From Nymphaea colorata (lineage: Eukaryota; Streptophyta; Magnoliopsida; Nymphaeales; Nymphaeaceae), in assembly GCF_008831285.2 (NCBI RefSeq), contig NC_045145.1:20786040-20850039 (forward strand): a stretch of 64,000 bases of DNA, given 5' to 3'. The notes under the pieces are model-generated. The model had not been told where the DNA came from. It ran no database searches and saw only the letters and a program-made list of their open reading frames with translations. Positions 38,201-50,661 of this stretch are shown here, one piece after another. Both the position numbers and the translations under genes were made by a program. Within the stretch, counting starts at the first letter, position 1; every line of letters starts with the position of its first letter.

Positions 38201-39731
38201 GAAATCAATAAATAGGCCTAAAAACAGAATATTTGAAGTGATAAAAATAATAAAAGACATAAAATATCATTATCAGTGAACTAACCATGATTCAGCCACT
38301 GCCGGTGACAAACTGAAATTTAGGTGTCTAATACTACTTGTATATATGGAAAAATATATACATCCATAAGCCTCAATCTGGAAGCGAGTCTAAATCCAGA
38401 AAAATAAGAAGTAAGGAAACATATGGTGTGTCCGTGTTTCATAACAGTTTTTTTAACTTGTAAAAGCTATCCTACTCTTAGAAAAGGTAGAAAAAGAAAA
38501 GTAACCAGACTTAAATTAAATGGGGACCAAACCAAGTTTTCAGTCACAAAATAGTCGTGATGAGTCAATCTAGTTGGCAAACTAGTTGCGCAAATAGGTC
38601 CTGATGACTGTCAAGCCGGGGCCTCGTCCAGACCACTGACTAGACTGACTCGCCAAACACTGTCAACTTTGACAACCAAGCGTGTTCTATTCAAACCAAA
38701 CAAAACAAAGTTACAAAATCAACAACTAGATTATTCATTCAGTTCAAGCTCAATTTTGAGAAAAAAATGTATAACTGAAGAATTTAACATTCTTCATTCA
38801 CATTAAGTAAAAAAAATCTAATTAAATCTTATAATGTCCGTGCCTCGCTTATGTACTTCCACAAAAATTTAAAAGACCTCAACAATCCCTACCTAGTACC
38901 TCCATCTAGCAAAAAAATCAGGAAGCAACAGTGAACAGCATACATGTCCCTCAACTTACATTTTTCCTTTTCACTTTGAGAACTGACAGATCTTAAAAAC
39001 TTGAGAACAACATTTGTACTATATATACATATATATGTATATATATAGTGCAAATGTTGTTTAGAGAAATATTCAAAACAAATTGCTAATATTAGCATTT
39101 GCCAGTAGAAAAGCATGTGGGTCCAAAATGAAGTGCATTCCTAGCATCAAGATAACTAAGTAGTATACCTTGCTCTAGTCCTTCACACATTAATCTCATC
39201 TCATGGTTTTCGATTGTTCGACAGTGTATGCCCCAATTACAATCGTTGGCCTAAACAACCTTATTCTCCAAGTTCATAGACACCATCAAACGCAAAATAA
39301 CCTTCGTTAATGATCTAGATTAACACCAATCCACACAAATACCCAAAAAGGAGAACAAAAGCCATTCAAAAATACACAGAAGTTTGAGCATCTCGGATTG
39401 ACATTAAACGTGGCAAGAAAAACAACAGCAAGAGCCATATGATCCAAGAGAACATAAAGGAATATAAAAATGGATCTAACAGCGAGAGAATTGAAACATC
39501 CAAGACAATGTAACAGTAATTATTAGGAGAAAGAAGTTCATTTTTGTTTATATTCATCACATGATTCCATACCTCAGTATTTTGCATCACAAGTAGAAGC
39601 AAGGAAAAGCAGCCTCGAAAATTGGCCACTGGATTCAAAAAAGCCTTACCAACAGAACCAAGTGACCGGACAAAGAGCGAATGAAACGAAACGGACAAAG
39701 CAAGAAAGGACGACGGATAGAGAGCGAAGAA
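35245..39731. other. Intergenic between the LRR gene and prohibitin
   Basis: No supportable gene in about 4.5 kb. The left part is 3' flank of the LRR gene, and the right end (about 39350-39731) is probably the prohibitin 3' UTR on the minus strand. A near-perfect palindrome lies at 39006-39061. A GAGTC/GACTCG-word repeat occurs near 38560-38680. Confidence 0.5.
39006..39061. repeat. 56-bp near-perfect palindrome
   Basis: The left arm begins AACAACATTTG and the right arm ends CAAATGTTGTT. The inner part is ACTATATATACA and its complement around a short TATATA centre. The arms differ by one transition and a 2-base length change. The structure would fold into a stem of about 25 base pairs. Confidence 0.93.
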
Positions 39732-40586
39732 TCAACGTCCCCCAATCCCGGCAGTCGGATTGAGCGCCATAAGCATCTGGTTCCCCCCAGGCAGGTATGC
39801 AACATTCGGCGACTTGGCGAGGGTGGCAGCGATCTCCCTGGAGGCCTCTATCCTACGGAGCTCAATGAGGCCCATACCGGCGGCTGAAGTGGCGTCTGAG
39901 ATTAGCTTGGCGGCCTCGCTTTCTCCCTCCGCCCTGATAATCGCAGCCCGTCGTTCCTGTTCAGCCTTAGCGACCACGAATTTCGATCTCTCCGCTTCCT
40001 GCTGAGCGACCTGCTTTTGCTCGACGGCCCTGGAGAACTCAGGGCCGTAGGAAAGGTGGGTGATGGCAACGTCGTCGAGGACGATGTTGAAGTCGCGAGC
40101 GCGGCGGATGAGTGACTCGCGGACGAGGGCGGAGACGTGGGGCCGTTCGGTAAGGAGCTGGTCCGCGTTGAACTGGGCTACGACAGCCTTGAGGACCTCG
40201 TTTCCGATCGACGGCAGCACCTTTTCATCGTACTCGAGGCCGAGCGTCTTGAAAATGGCCGGAAGGCTGGTGACCTGAGGCCGCGAGAGCACTCTTAGGG
40301 TGAGGTTCACCATCTGGAGGTCCTTCGTGCCGGAGATGGAAGAGAACGTGTGAGGGCGAGTACGAATGTCGAAGATGTAGGGCTTCTGGAGCCAAGGGAT
40401 GAGGAAGTGGGTGCCCTCATCCGCCGTTTCGTCCAGAACCCCCCGGAACCGATCGAATAGCACCGCCCGCTCACCACCGTCCACGGTGTATAGAGAAGCG
40501 CTCAGAAGCGAGGCGCTAGCGCCCAGACCGATCGCCGCCCGCGCAACATTCGTCAGGAACGACACTGCCGCCTGGCTGCTGCCCAT
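39732..40586 (-). CDS. PHB3: Prohibitin, type I (PHB3/PHB4-like)
   Basis: A single uninterrupted frame of 284 residues. The ATG at 40586 gives [20 protein letters not shown], matching plant PHB3/PHB4 starts. An upstream in-frame ATG would add 16 basic residues and is not expected. The order is: hydrophobic N-terminal segment (about 10-35) for the inner mitochondrial membrane, [78 protein letters not shown], a coiled-coil stretch ([17 protein letters not shown]) and [10 protein letters not shown]. Type-I prohibitins assemble with type-II partners into a ring at the inner mitochondrial membrane that supports respiratory-complex assembly, and act in growth and stress signalling. The symbol reflects the type-I group rather than strict orthology. 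The gene is head to head with the F-box gene, with 1020 bp between the two ATGs. Confidence 0.96.
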   Translation of the reverse strand: MGSSQAAVSFLTNVARAAIGLGASASLLSASLYTVDGGERAVLFDRFRGVLDETADEGTHFLIPWLQKPYIFDIRTRPHTFSSISGTKDLQMVNLTLRVLSRPQVTSLPAIFKTLGLEYDEKVLPSIGNEVLKAVVAQFNADQLLTERPHVSALVRESLIRRARDFNIVLDDVAITHLSYGPEFSRAVEQKQVAQQEAERSKFVVAKAEQERRAAIIRAEGESEAAKLISDATSAAGMGLIELRRIEASREIAATLAKSPNVAYLPGGNQMLMALNPTAGIGGR

Positions 40587-41606
40587 TACCGCTAGCCCTT
40601 TACTCTTTCTTCTTCTTCCTTTCCGAAAGGGCAAATCAGAAGCCCTAGAGCTTTCCGTTCTTCACCTTCTCCTTCTCCTTCTTCTCCCGAGTAAACCCTT
40701 AAACCCTAATCTACAAGACCAGGTGAAAGGGTCTGCAATGGTTCTGATTACTATAATGTACAAGACCAGAAGCCTGTATTACGAAAATACTGCCTTTGTT
40801 TCTTGCTCCGCAAGATGAGGTGTCAAAACGGGACACGACATTGGATTTGGATTAGATTGAACATTTGATGTAATTGGATTTGGATCTTGGATTTGAACAT
40901 TTAACTTCACATGGGGCTTACCTTAAACTTACGATTCTAACCAAATTGTGGATTTGAGAACGTAAACTTAAGATCATCGTTATGCCCAATGGTGAGAAAC
41001 CTCGCTTACCCGAAAAGTTCATTGCTTTCTCCCGTTGTTGTTGTTGTGTGTTCGTATGAATCCAATCATGGAGATATTGGGATTCTTCGATGCTAACCCC
41101 TGCGTCAATCCTTCAAACGAAGATGATGGTAGGTTTATAAAACTCTACATTAGTGTCATGTATTTCGTGAATTTACTTCATTTTCTGCAACTGATTCATC
41201 AAGCACTAACAATTATTCCGCTTCTTTTGAAATAAATGACACGAAAACTATGTTTAATGGTCTCTAATTTGTATGAAAAGTTAATTTTAAATCCATGAAC
41301 AATTAGTAGATCTCTTAGTTAGGGATAAATTTGTTTTATTCGAGGTCATGAAAATTCACTTGAAGCTTGTTATTTGGAAATTTTGATGAAAGGCACGCCT
41401 TATTAAATCAATTCCAAAACTGTGACGCTGTCTCAGAAAGGGCAAATCAGAGGCATGAAAAATGAAAAATTCCTAATATAAACGACCCCGAATTTTGAGG
41501 CCAGGGTCTTCTTGATAAGACATCAATTCTTCCAAAACTTCGGTCGCCATTCCGTCGGATTGCGGCCGCTGAATCTATTCTTCGGCTTCTACCCGTCACC
41601 AGCTAC
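40587..41606. promoter_or_regulatory. Shared intergenic promoter of prohibitin and the F-box gene
   Basis: The two genes are transcribed away from each other with 1020 bp between start codons. The prohibitin side has the telo-box and CT-rich leader. The F-box side (about 41480-41606) has no clear TATA box. The word AAAGGGCAAATCAGA occurs both at 40626-40640 and at 41438-41452. Confidence 0.45.
40701..40709. promoter_or_regulatory. Telo-box upstream of prohibitin
   Basis: AAACCCTAA (preceded by AAACCCTT) lies 115 bases upstream of the prohibitin ATG. Telo-boxes mark promoters of growth-related and translation- or mitochondria-linked plant genes. It sits in a pyrimidine-rich leader (TTCTCCTTCTCC). 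Confidence 0.6.
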
Positions 41607-44600
41607 ATGGTTTCTTCTCTGCACGACGCTCATTGCGCAGAAGAAGAAATGAGAGCGAACGACGATGTCAATATCCCATTTGGGAAGGAAGCGACGGATT
41701 TGGTTGAGGTACAGGATAATTCCGATGCGTGCGACCATCACAAAACTTCAAAAGCCTCTTTTCCGGACGGTTTCCTTATCGCGGACGAATCGTTCCTAGC
41801 CTCAACCTCATCGGATTGGACGCCTGGAAATCCAAGCCGTCGGAGCTCGTCTGAGTCGGATTCGAGGTCGGATCGCTCCGGGGAGGCCATTGTTGATCCG
41901 GGTGTTCCTCATGAGGGAATGTTCTTCGTCCTCGCCTATCTAGAGCTCAGGGATCTCTTATCCGTCCGGAAGGTATGCAGATCCCTGAGGGACGCGGTTA
42001 ACGGTGACCTGTTGCTGTGGCGGGACATCTGTGTGGACCGGCCATTGAGTTGGAAGCTGACGAACGACGCCCTAGCGCAGATAACAGGAAGGGCACAGGG
42101 TAACCTTCGGTCATTGACATTGAGGAGTTGCTGGATGGTGACTGACGTTGGTCTCCACAGAGTGATAGCTGAAAATCCACGCATCTCTGAGGTTAGCAAC
42201 CGAAGTTCCTTATTAGAAACTTGGTATCTTCATATTTTCGTCTTTTCCATAGTGCCATGACGGTTGAACAGCAAGCACAAGTAAATTGCTGGGGAGACCT
42301 TTTCTCGTCCTGTTTATGATGGGTCTTCCATTAAGACATGATGGAATTTGCGGATGTTCCCTTTGCTGTCTCTATTCAACTGAGTGATGATTATAGTGGT
42401 GGACGAACCATGCGTTTTCATGTAAAATGTGAGGCTAACGAGCATTCAGAGGAAAAGAAACTTAATCAGGCAACTATTTTTCAGATGTATCAATACTATA
42501 TCGCAGTCTCAACTGCTTATATAATCTTTGCAGACTTGTTTGATTTTAATACGGAAAGATTTCCCATCATAATCTCAAAGCTGAACGAATTATACAGAAG
42601 AATAAGTTGGAAGAAAGATGTTCTGGGCCTTCTGGCGTTGCATATTGATGTTGTAAGTTGGAATTAAATATCATTATTGGCTGACTTGAGACTTGAGAGG
42701 TGAAGAAAATATTGAGCAATCAAGGTGCTAGTGGTTGTGAATCAAAGTCCTGGTTGTTGCTCTTATGATGGAGAAATGACGTGTCATCACCATGTATGCA
42801 TCATATGCATCATTCACCTTTACGTCAGTCAGCTTAGGCACATTCTTGAAAATCAACAAATATGTAGAAAAACCATGTAGCGGTCACTTGCAGTTGAGAT
42901 TGTTAGTGGTACATCAAATTCTCAATTCATAATAACGAATGGTGCTATTACTGAAAATGAAATACTGAGCCTTTCATTTCACGGAAGTTTTGATTAGAAT
43001 TGTGCGAGCATCAACAGAGCAGCATTGCCTCCCATAGTCCCGTTTGAGTTTCTTTATGACGCCCTGAGGCCCCTGACCCGGTGTGACCTTCGTGGCTTAC
43101 TGAACTATTGGCGTTGTATACAGAAAGCATTGATGTGCTGCGAGAAACTATCTTCCTTCACTATGTCTGAGAAATGAGAATAGCATTTCCCTCCAGAAAG
43201 ATAATGAAAAACATAGTGATCGACTGACGTTTTAAGTGGCGCATCTCTTCAATACTCATCCCACCTGATACAATCCTAGACTTTTTCGGAGTCTTTTGTT
43301 ATAATTGTAATTGTTGTTCGTAATAGATACTTTAAGTGGATGCTTAAATTTATTTCTTGCTCCAGAAAATTCAGAAAGCAGTATTTGGTAATTTACAATC
43401 AATTGGACAAAGAAGTCAATTTTCAAGTATGCTGTAAAATCACATTTGCTTGCCATTTTAAGATTCATTCTGATTCGTTGCATAGATAGGCCGTTCACCT
43501 TCTTCCTATCAATATTTGACCTCCTGAGGTAGCATGATGAGGATTGGCTTGAAAGCAGGGAGGAATTTATGAATTGAAATTTCCTAGTACTGAAGATGTC
43601 ATTGCAGTTGCTCCGTGCCATCTCCTACTATGGGAATGCTGAGATTTCCTTACTCTGGGAGATCAGTTGCGTAGCCTCATTTTAAAGCTGCATTTTGATT
43701 CTCTCTACTTGTTACATGGAATCACTTTTTCGTGGCTTTGTCTCAACCTGAGAGAGAGAGAGAGAGAGAGAGGTTGTTTTGCGTTGTGTCACGCTGGCAC
43801 TCAAAAAAAGTTACCGATGATTAGATGTCCTCTGAAGGCACGAAAACAAGGATAAACCAATGAATACGCAACAGTCACTACATATACAGTTTATCGTGCA
43901 CGATGAGATCTTTCCTCTAATATACAAACACGATGGTTTCCATATGTAGCACTTTTGGCGGCTGTCTGTATGTCTTGGAAAGACATTCTCCAGTTTTAGT
44001 TGTTACTACTGCAAGTGTTAATTGTCTTCTTCCCTCTTCTAATGGCGTCTTGCTTTATATTTTTCCTTTTGCTTTTTCCTATGTACTTCAACAACTGGCT
44101 TGGAACTGTATCCTAGTACTTACCTGTCGTGCACTTCTTTCTCCTGCTTCTTGTTTCCATTTCGTACTCATTTCTTATTTAATTATCTGTTCTTTTTAGG
44201 CTTTAATGTCCACAGATTAAATAGCAAGGAAGGGTGGTTGGATATCGGGATTGTTGAAGTAGACTTATCTTTCAATCTATTTCAAAACCTCAGGGCCTTT
44301 ATTACTTGAGAGTGTTAGTAGACTTTGCCTTCTTGTTCTGTTATTTTACTTCATCTCCTACTGGTGTAGATTTGCCTACCCGGGTGTGTTCATGTTACTG
44401 CTGATGGTATAGTGAAAGCAGTGAGAACACTTGCTGGCATAATGGGTGATGGTCCACTTCCCTTGAAGCGCTTGGCTCTTCATGGCCTTCAGAATCTTAC
44501 TGCAGAACACGTTGGCATCCTGAACTCAATGATAAAGCATAGCCAACAGAAACAAATGCATAGATATTATGGCTTCAGCCATTCTTTCACGCAAGGAAAC

Positions 44601-44948
44601 GATCACCATGGTGTGATTGATGTCGATGTCTGTCCAAAATGCGAGAAGGTGAGCCTCATATTTGATTGCACGAGGAAAGAATGCATGGAGAAGAGGCATC
44701 ATCGGCTCCTCCAATGTCGTGGGTGCTCGCTCTGTATAGCAAGGTGTGATGATTGTGGGGGTTGCCTCAGATGGGATGAGTTTGGACAAACCTTCTGCGG
44801 AGATCTGTTGTGCGAAAAATGCTGGTTGCAGCTCCCAAAATGCAGGTTTTGCAATCGATCTGGTTGCCGCAGGAATGTGAATCACTCATTGATGGAGACT
44901 GAAACTGGGCCCATCTGCCAACATTGTTGCGATTCAATCAAGAATTGA
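41607..44948 (+). CDS. SKIP14: F-box protein, SKIP14-like
   Basis: Two exons, 41607-42191 and 44370-44948 (TGA), join in phase 0 to give 387 residues. The N terminus is acidic and Ser-rich (about 1-98). The F-box follows at about 101-145 (MFFVLAYLELRDLLSVRKVC, then LLLWRDICVD). Next is an LRR-like stretch (GNLRSLTLRSCWMVTD, ICLPGCVHVTADGI across the junction). The C terminus is Cys/His-rich and zinc-finger-like: CPKCEK, CRGCSLCIARCDDCGGC, CEKCWLQLPKCRFC, CQHCC. This order matches Arabidopsis SKIP14, an SCF ubiquitin-ligase subunit that binds the SKP1 homologue ASK1. Its substrate is unknown. At 387 residues it is shorter than Arabidopsis SKIP14, mainly at the N terminus, so an upstream exon could be missing. 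The 2178-base intron holds only spurious frames and a GA microsatellite (43749-43772). Confidence 0.87.
43749..43772. repeat. GA microsatellite in F-box gene intron
   Basis: Twelve GA units inside the single intron. Confidence 0.9.
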
Positions 44949-47303
44949 TTCTGTGCGCTAGGTTTCAGAGGTGACAATCATGTGAGCATGCAACTTCAGC
45001 TGTACCGAGTGTCAGACCTTGTGGTTTTTCTCCTGCAAGAAGACACCATAGAGCTTCGTTTGGAGCTAAATTTTGTAGATACAAACGCCCCTTTCCTCTT
45101 CCAGACGAATTTATATAGCTTTTGCAGTATAAAATACTTATCTTCTTGTTTCCGACAATTACGTCGTTGATGTTCCAGAGATGGCATCCAAAAATGGGAG
45201 TCCCCAGATTATGTAGATTCATCTTTTTGGGTAGTTTGGATTTAAAATCAAATGTTTCATGTAGTCGCGAGTGAGTAATTTTGTAATTGGATGCATTTTT
45301 AAGTGGTAGACTGAAGGTTCCAAAAAGAAAACAAGCCAAATCGACGGGAAAATTTGTGCAGGAAATTGAAACATACTCGCTTTTCTTCAGTACAAAAATT
45401 AAAACATACGAATAATTTTATAAAGCGGGAAAAGGAAAAGAAAAGGTATTGCATTGACCAAATTGTCGATTTTTTGTCTCTCTTTTTCTTTTTTATGGTA
45501 AAAGTTTGCATGTCGTGTCAGTGTTCAGAGATGAGAAGTTGCCATCCAAGACAGTTTGGCTTGCCGCATGTATCAGACGTTCGATTTATATACGGAACGT
45601 GACGAGTTAGTTTCGATTCAATTCTTAGACAAATTCGAATTTGGGTTAAGCTTCTCTTACTGTATCTAATGGGTGTCCGTTTTCTACGGATATCCAGCTT
45701 CACGTAATTACATGCAAACTAAAACTTGATTTGTTTGTGTTCTGTACATCCAAATTTGGACTCAGCTCATCTGATCATCACCTGAACCATCTGCAACCCT
45801 ATCAAGAAAAGAAAGAATGTGGAGAGAGACGCTAATGTGGATGCAGTTTTTACTAATAGCAAACAATTCCCCTTTGAATCTCAATAATCGAAGTTGCTTT
45901 AATAAGGGATGGCAACGGATCAGATTTGAATCAGATATACACTTAACAACATCTATTTTTTCTGGATTTTGAATTCATATTTAGACAAAAAAATGTTGTG
46001 TTTGAGTCTGAATCCCAAATCTGATTCATAATCCGAATCCAATCTTTGAATTGAATTTAACTGATTTCCAAAATGTAAGAGCATTGAATATAGGATATTT
46101 ATTTAAAACTAAATCCAATTCAAATCCATTTAGATATTTGTGTATATCCGAATCTGAATGCCATTGGTGTCATTTTTCAAATCCAACTCCGATCTGATTT
46201 CTTAATCAGATATTAATCTTTTTCCCATATCCGATTTCTTCAAAACAGTCCCGTCAGCTACTCTATCCAAATACTATATATTGGCATTCCTATCTTTAAC
46301 AAGATATAGATGTAATTTGCATAAGGAGAATTGTTAAAGGTCCACCACTTTATCATCTGTTTTAGAGATACATGGTTGTCTGTTCTAGATCCCAAAAAAC
46401 TTAATGCTTTTATAACTACTGGATTTTCAAAATGTCAACATCCTGAAATGATTCAAAAGGCCTGTCCTAATCTCATTAACCATTTAGAGTTCATCGACAC
46501 AGTCCAATTGAAACGGCTGAGAGACCAAAACTGATGTGCAGGCTCTAACGAGAAGCTCATTACACCTGAAAGACTTTTAAGCAATGTATGCAGCTACTGT
46601 TGAAATGTCCCACAAAATATGAATGATTATGAACTTGGCGACCCTCCAAACAGGGTCCAAATTGAGAACATACGATGGTTAAGTTCAGCTCTAGAAGTGA
46701 AGTGAAGAGAGTTGATCGTCTTCTTCAAGATGCATGGAGGAGACAGAAATCTTTTAATCAAATGAAGCTTCACAAAATCTACCAACGTATGATAATGAAG
46801 TATGAATCTAAATAATTTTTTAGCTGGGAAAGAAACCCATTAATAACTATATACTGTCATTTCCACGTGTTGTGCAAGCCTGATGGCTAGACACGAAAAA
46901 TCAAAGTTCATTGATCATTTAGTCGTGCTTTTTGGACCATCGTTCTTTCAAGTCTGCGAAGTTTCTTCAGACGTGAGATCTAATGGCTACAGACAATAGC
47001 ATTACAAGATTCCAAGGTGGGTGGCCTACTTTCTTTGCTGCACTCAAAAAATGTCCCAAGAAATCTCTAAGCAAATCGCCGCAATATTTCTCACCTTGTC
47101 TGTATAATTTGCATTGTTGCTTGGTATGGACAATGTCTTTCTTATTCTTATGAATACCTTCAACCAATATCAGTTAGGTAAGAAAATATCCATGACCGCA
47201 TCCACTAAACGTCCTTTAATAGAAAGTTTCCTCACTTCCGCCGGGAAACTTGAGAGACCAGACTTCACAGCTGTCGACTATTCTGGAACGCAAGGACACA
47301 CAC
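44949..47303. other. Intergenic between F-box and GDSL genes
   Basis: 3' flank of the F-box gene, then AT-rich spacer. No gene is supportable. Confidence 0.5.
45905..46260. repeat. Dispersed repeat rich in ATCCGAATC/GATTTGAATC words
   Basis: It begins GGGATGGCAACGGATC and contains many near copies of AATCCGAATC and CAAATCCAATTC on both strands. This is typical of a common plant non-autonomous DNA repeat whose ends read GGATGGCAAC. The right end and target duplication were not fixed. Confidence 0.4.
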
Positions 47304-47310
47304 TATAAAG
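47304..47310 (+). promoter_or_regulatory. Candidate TATA box of the GDSL gene
   Basis: TATAAAG lies 61 bases before the ATG at 47365, inside CACACACTATAAAGCTC. Confidence 0.6.
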
Positions 47311-47364
47311 CTCTACTCCACCAGCCATTGAATATCACACAGGATTCCGATCGCATTGAAGAGA

Positions 47365-50300
47365 ATGGCTGCAGCAGTGGCATTGGTTGTATCAGTCTTG
47401 GCCTTGTCAGCCATGGCTAAAGCAGGTTCCCCAATTGTTCAGTACATCTTTGGGGACTCCCTGACTGAAGTTGGGAACAATAACTACCTTGCATCTCTAG
47501 CCAAGGCAAACTATCCATGGTATGGCATCGACTACCCAAGTGGGATAACAGGCAGATTCACCAATGGCAGAACAATTGGCGACATTTTATGTAATGTGCA
47601 CGACCTCACAACTTGTTTTAAACGACTGTCTATCATTGGTTTTCTTCTGCACTACATTGATAATTCTTTTAGTAGTTTTTGTATGAGTCTCCTTTTGAAG
47701 GATACAGTTTGATATAGCGTCATGATGCAGTTGCTTTTGATCTTCATTTGGAATAGCAGTTTTACCTTCTTCAAGTTGTGAAACTGCAAGTTTCATGACT
47801 TTATGACAAAAAAAAAACTGATGCAGCAAATATTGCGTTTAAATTTGGACTACAACTATACGTTTTAGCAAAAAATTTTTGCACTTGGAGTACCAGATCC
47901 AGGGGCAGGGCTATGAGCCTGTGTGGGCAGCTGCCTGTACAGTCACACAAAATCTATTTATTTTTATATTGGTGGTTCCCAACAATTTGTTTATTCATAT
48001 ACTCTCTGCCCCTAAATTATTTATCTAGCGCCCTCATATAATTTTATCACGTCTACTATTTTTTTTTTTTTGAATTAGTGCCTTTTGACCAAAAATTTCT
48101 AGCTCTACCCTGCAGATCCCCAACATTTCAGCTATTAGTTTTAGAGCTCGCAATTTGGTTGCTACGACCCTGAAAGTGAACAAGTCTTAGAATTTTCACT
48201 AACCAATTGGGCGCATGATTTGATGCAGCTGAAAAACTGGGTGTTCCATCTCCTCCTGCTTACCTCTCATTATCCCAAAACGATGATGCGATACTTCAAG
48301 GGGTGAATTATGCGTCTGGAGGATCTGGCATTCTCAATCAGACCGGGGTTTACTTTGTAAGATCATCACTTTTTCCTTACGAACTTGCATGTTTATCTCG
48401 ACGTACTTAAGAAAGTGTTTGGAGTTTGGGAATTTGGTAGAGTTTGGAATTCGATGAGGCCCTTTTCAGGCTGGAAGGCGGCCAACATACATGTTGGGGG
48501 CCAAGTTTAGGCAAAAATTCTCCGAATTTGACGCAGTTTGGATGCTCCGAGAAGAATTAACTTGTCCCAAAATAAGTATTTCGCATAATTTGGTACAATT
48601 TAGACGCGGTTAGTTTAGAAAAAAGCCGGTACAAGTTTCTTTCTTTTCTTTTCTTTTCTTTTTTGGTATGTAAATGAACTGCATTTGATTATTTAACAAA
48701 TCAATGAAAAATGATTTTTTCTTTTTCCAAAATGGGAGGCCATAAGAAAATTAACGTGAAACAATCTCTTGTTTGATGCCATAATCTCTCATTCCATAAG
48801 GGGTTGTTTGGCAGTAGAGACAACATGCTCAGGTCTCTCTTCCTATGGACACTCTATAGATTTCTAAAATTCAAGAGACACATAGTGTTATTTCTATGAA
48901 ACGACCTCATAAACCCACATTGGTTTCCCATGAAACACTCTCCACGCAACAAAAATGGAGCATCCGTTGGTTGGTGTTCCATCAGTTGGTGGAGTGCCAA
49001 ATGGTACTCTCTTCGGAACACTGCATTCCTCTCTCGTGTTTGCATGGATGTAGGCCCCACACTGAACGAACACTGTGTTCCAGCACATTCAAACAACCTT
49101 GGGGAAGCATCATATGTTTGACCTGCCTTTTTCTTGATCTTGCAGGTTCAGTGTTTGTCATTCCATCAACAGATAGATTACTTTGAGGCCACGAAAAATG
49201 CTATCAAGGGAAAAATCGGCGAACAAGCAGCTGAGAAGTTGGTCAACAATGCTATCTTTTACATAGGAGTGGGAAGCAACGACTTTGTGAACAATTTCCT
49301 GCAGCCCTTCATGCCTGATGCGCAGCAGTATGATTCAGATACGTTCATAGACTACCTCATGTCCACCTTAGATGGACAACTCACGGTAACTGTTCCCCCA
49401 CTTTCATCTTCTATGGGGCTGTTTGTGAACAGCAACCATATTTTACTGTTCCATGAATCAGGATTTATGAAGCTGTTTGTGAACAGCAACAATATTTTAC
49501 TGTTACTTGAATCTGCAACAAAAAATAAGGCAGATCTATAGAATACTGCCCCAACTTTCAATAAAGTTCTGCTACTCTTGCAATCAAGCCCCATTACTGG
49601 ATTAGACCATGGCACCATGTTCAGATGAGTAGGACGAAATCCTACTGCCTGAATGAAGGCCAAACACGACTCACCGCCTACCAACTACTGCCCCCGCCAT
49701 TGTTCCATCCTCCTAGGAACATATGGATGCCCTTGAGATAGTTTCCGCCTAATGTTTAAAGTGAAAAGTTGTTCTTATACGATCTTTCACTGTTGGCAGA
49801 GGCTTCACAGTCTAGGAGCTCGGAAGATTGTCTATAACGGCCTAGGTCCGATGGGCTGCATTCCCTCACAGAGGGTGAGAACTTCAACAGGAGAATGCTT
49901 GGAAAGTGTCAACAGTTTGGCCCTCAAGTTCAACAGCGCACTCAAGGCCAAGACAAAGGAGCTCAACAGCCGCTTACCTGACGCCGACTTCACGGTTGCT
50001 GATATCTACTCAATAGTGTTGGATTTAATTATGAATCCTGCTACCTATGGTAATAAAACATTCTCATCAGCAGCAACCACCAATTTATTTTCAAACAAGT
50101 TCACAGCAGAGAGCCTTATAGCAGGAATGATCCATAACAGGCCGATGCAGATTCTCCCGATTTCTTTTTTTCTTAATCTATTAATCAGCTTAACATAGTT
50201 TTTCAGTATTTTTAAAACAGATGAAGAAGAAAGTAGGTCTACAAGATTAAACATGGAAGAGCGCGAGTTCTTAAAAATCTGAAATGCAAGCTTGATAACT

Positions 50301-50661
50301 TAGAGTTAGATCCACTACGGTTCATACCCAACAACAAGAGGAAGGATCACTCGCTTTTTATTACTACGATGATGAAATTCTTACTGGTTGTGCAGGCTTC
50401 AAATATGCAAACACATCTTGCTGCAATGTGGACGGCACGTTAGGAGGCCTCTGCCTACCCAACACCAGACTCTGCAGTAGTAGACATGATTACGTCTTCT
50501 GGGACGCCTACCACCCAAGCGACGCAGCCAACGTTGTGATTGCAGAGAAGCTTTTCAACGACCCGGATCTGCAAATCGGAGCCAGAGCTAACGGTTACTC
50601 GGCTCCTCCCAGTCCAAAACCACAGCGCAAATATAGAAAAGCGCCTCCCCGAATGCCATGA
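47365..50661 (+). CDS. GDSL esterase/lipase
   Basis: Five exons: 47365-47590, 48229-48356, 49146-49385, 49800-50049 and 50396-50661 (TGA), in phase, giving 369 residues, typical for plant GDSL enzymes. A signal peptide (about 1-22, AAAVALVVSVLALSAMAKA) predicts secretion. Catalytic blocks are all present: I with FGDSLTEVGNNN (nucleophile Ser32), II with GVNYASGGSGI (Gly about 107), III with GVGSNDF (Asn163), and V with WDAYHPSD (Asp318 and His321). Members hydrolyse esters of acyl lipids, cutin precursors or acetylated wall sugars; the substrate cannot be inferred here. The C terminus has an unusual basic, Pro-rich tail (YSAPPSPKPQRKYRKAPPR). Intron 1 holds a miniature transposon. Intron 3 holds a 54-bp tandem duplication. 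The ATG follows a TATA box and starts the signal peptide. Confidence 0.93.
47901..48112 (+). mobile_element. hAT-type miniature element in GDSL intron 1
   Basis: A ~212-bp non-coding insert beginning AGGGGCAGGGCTATGAGCC and ending TTTCTAGCTCTACCCTG, which are imperfect inverted repeats of each other. CAGATCC lies on both sides (47894-47900 and 48113-48119), a 7-base direct repeat consistent with a hAT target duplication. Its ends resemble those of the copies at 18938 and 61727, but the interior differs, so it is a different subfamily. Confidence 0.65.
49418..49520. repeat. Tandem duplication, 54-bp unit, in GDSL intron 3
   Basis: Units start at 49418 and 49472 with GCTGTTTGTGAACAGCAAC. The second has diverged at several positions. 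Confidence 0.92.

Noticed and set aside
39681-40818. Plus-strand frames opposite prohibitin
   Set aside because: Antisense shadows of the prohibitin CDS and its leader.
42338-42667. 109-codon frame within the F-box gene intron
   Set aside because: No domain recognised and no plausible splice partners; it lies wholly within the 2.2-kb intron.
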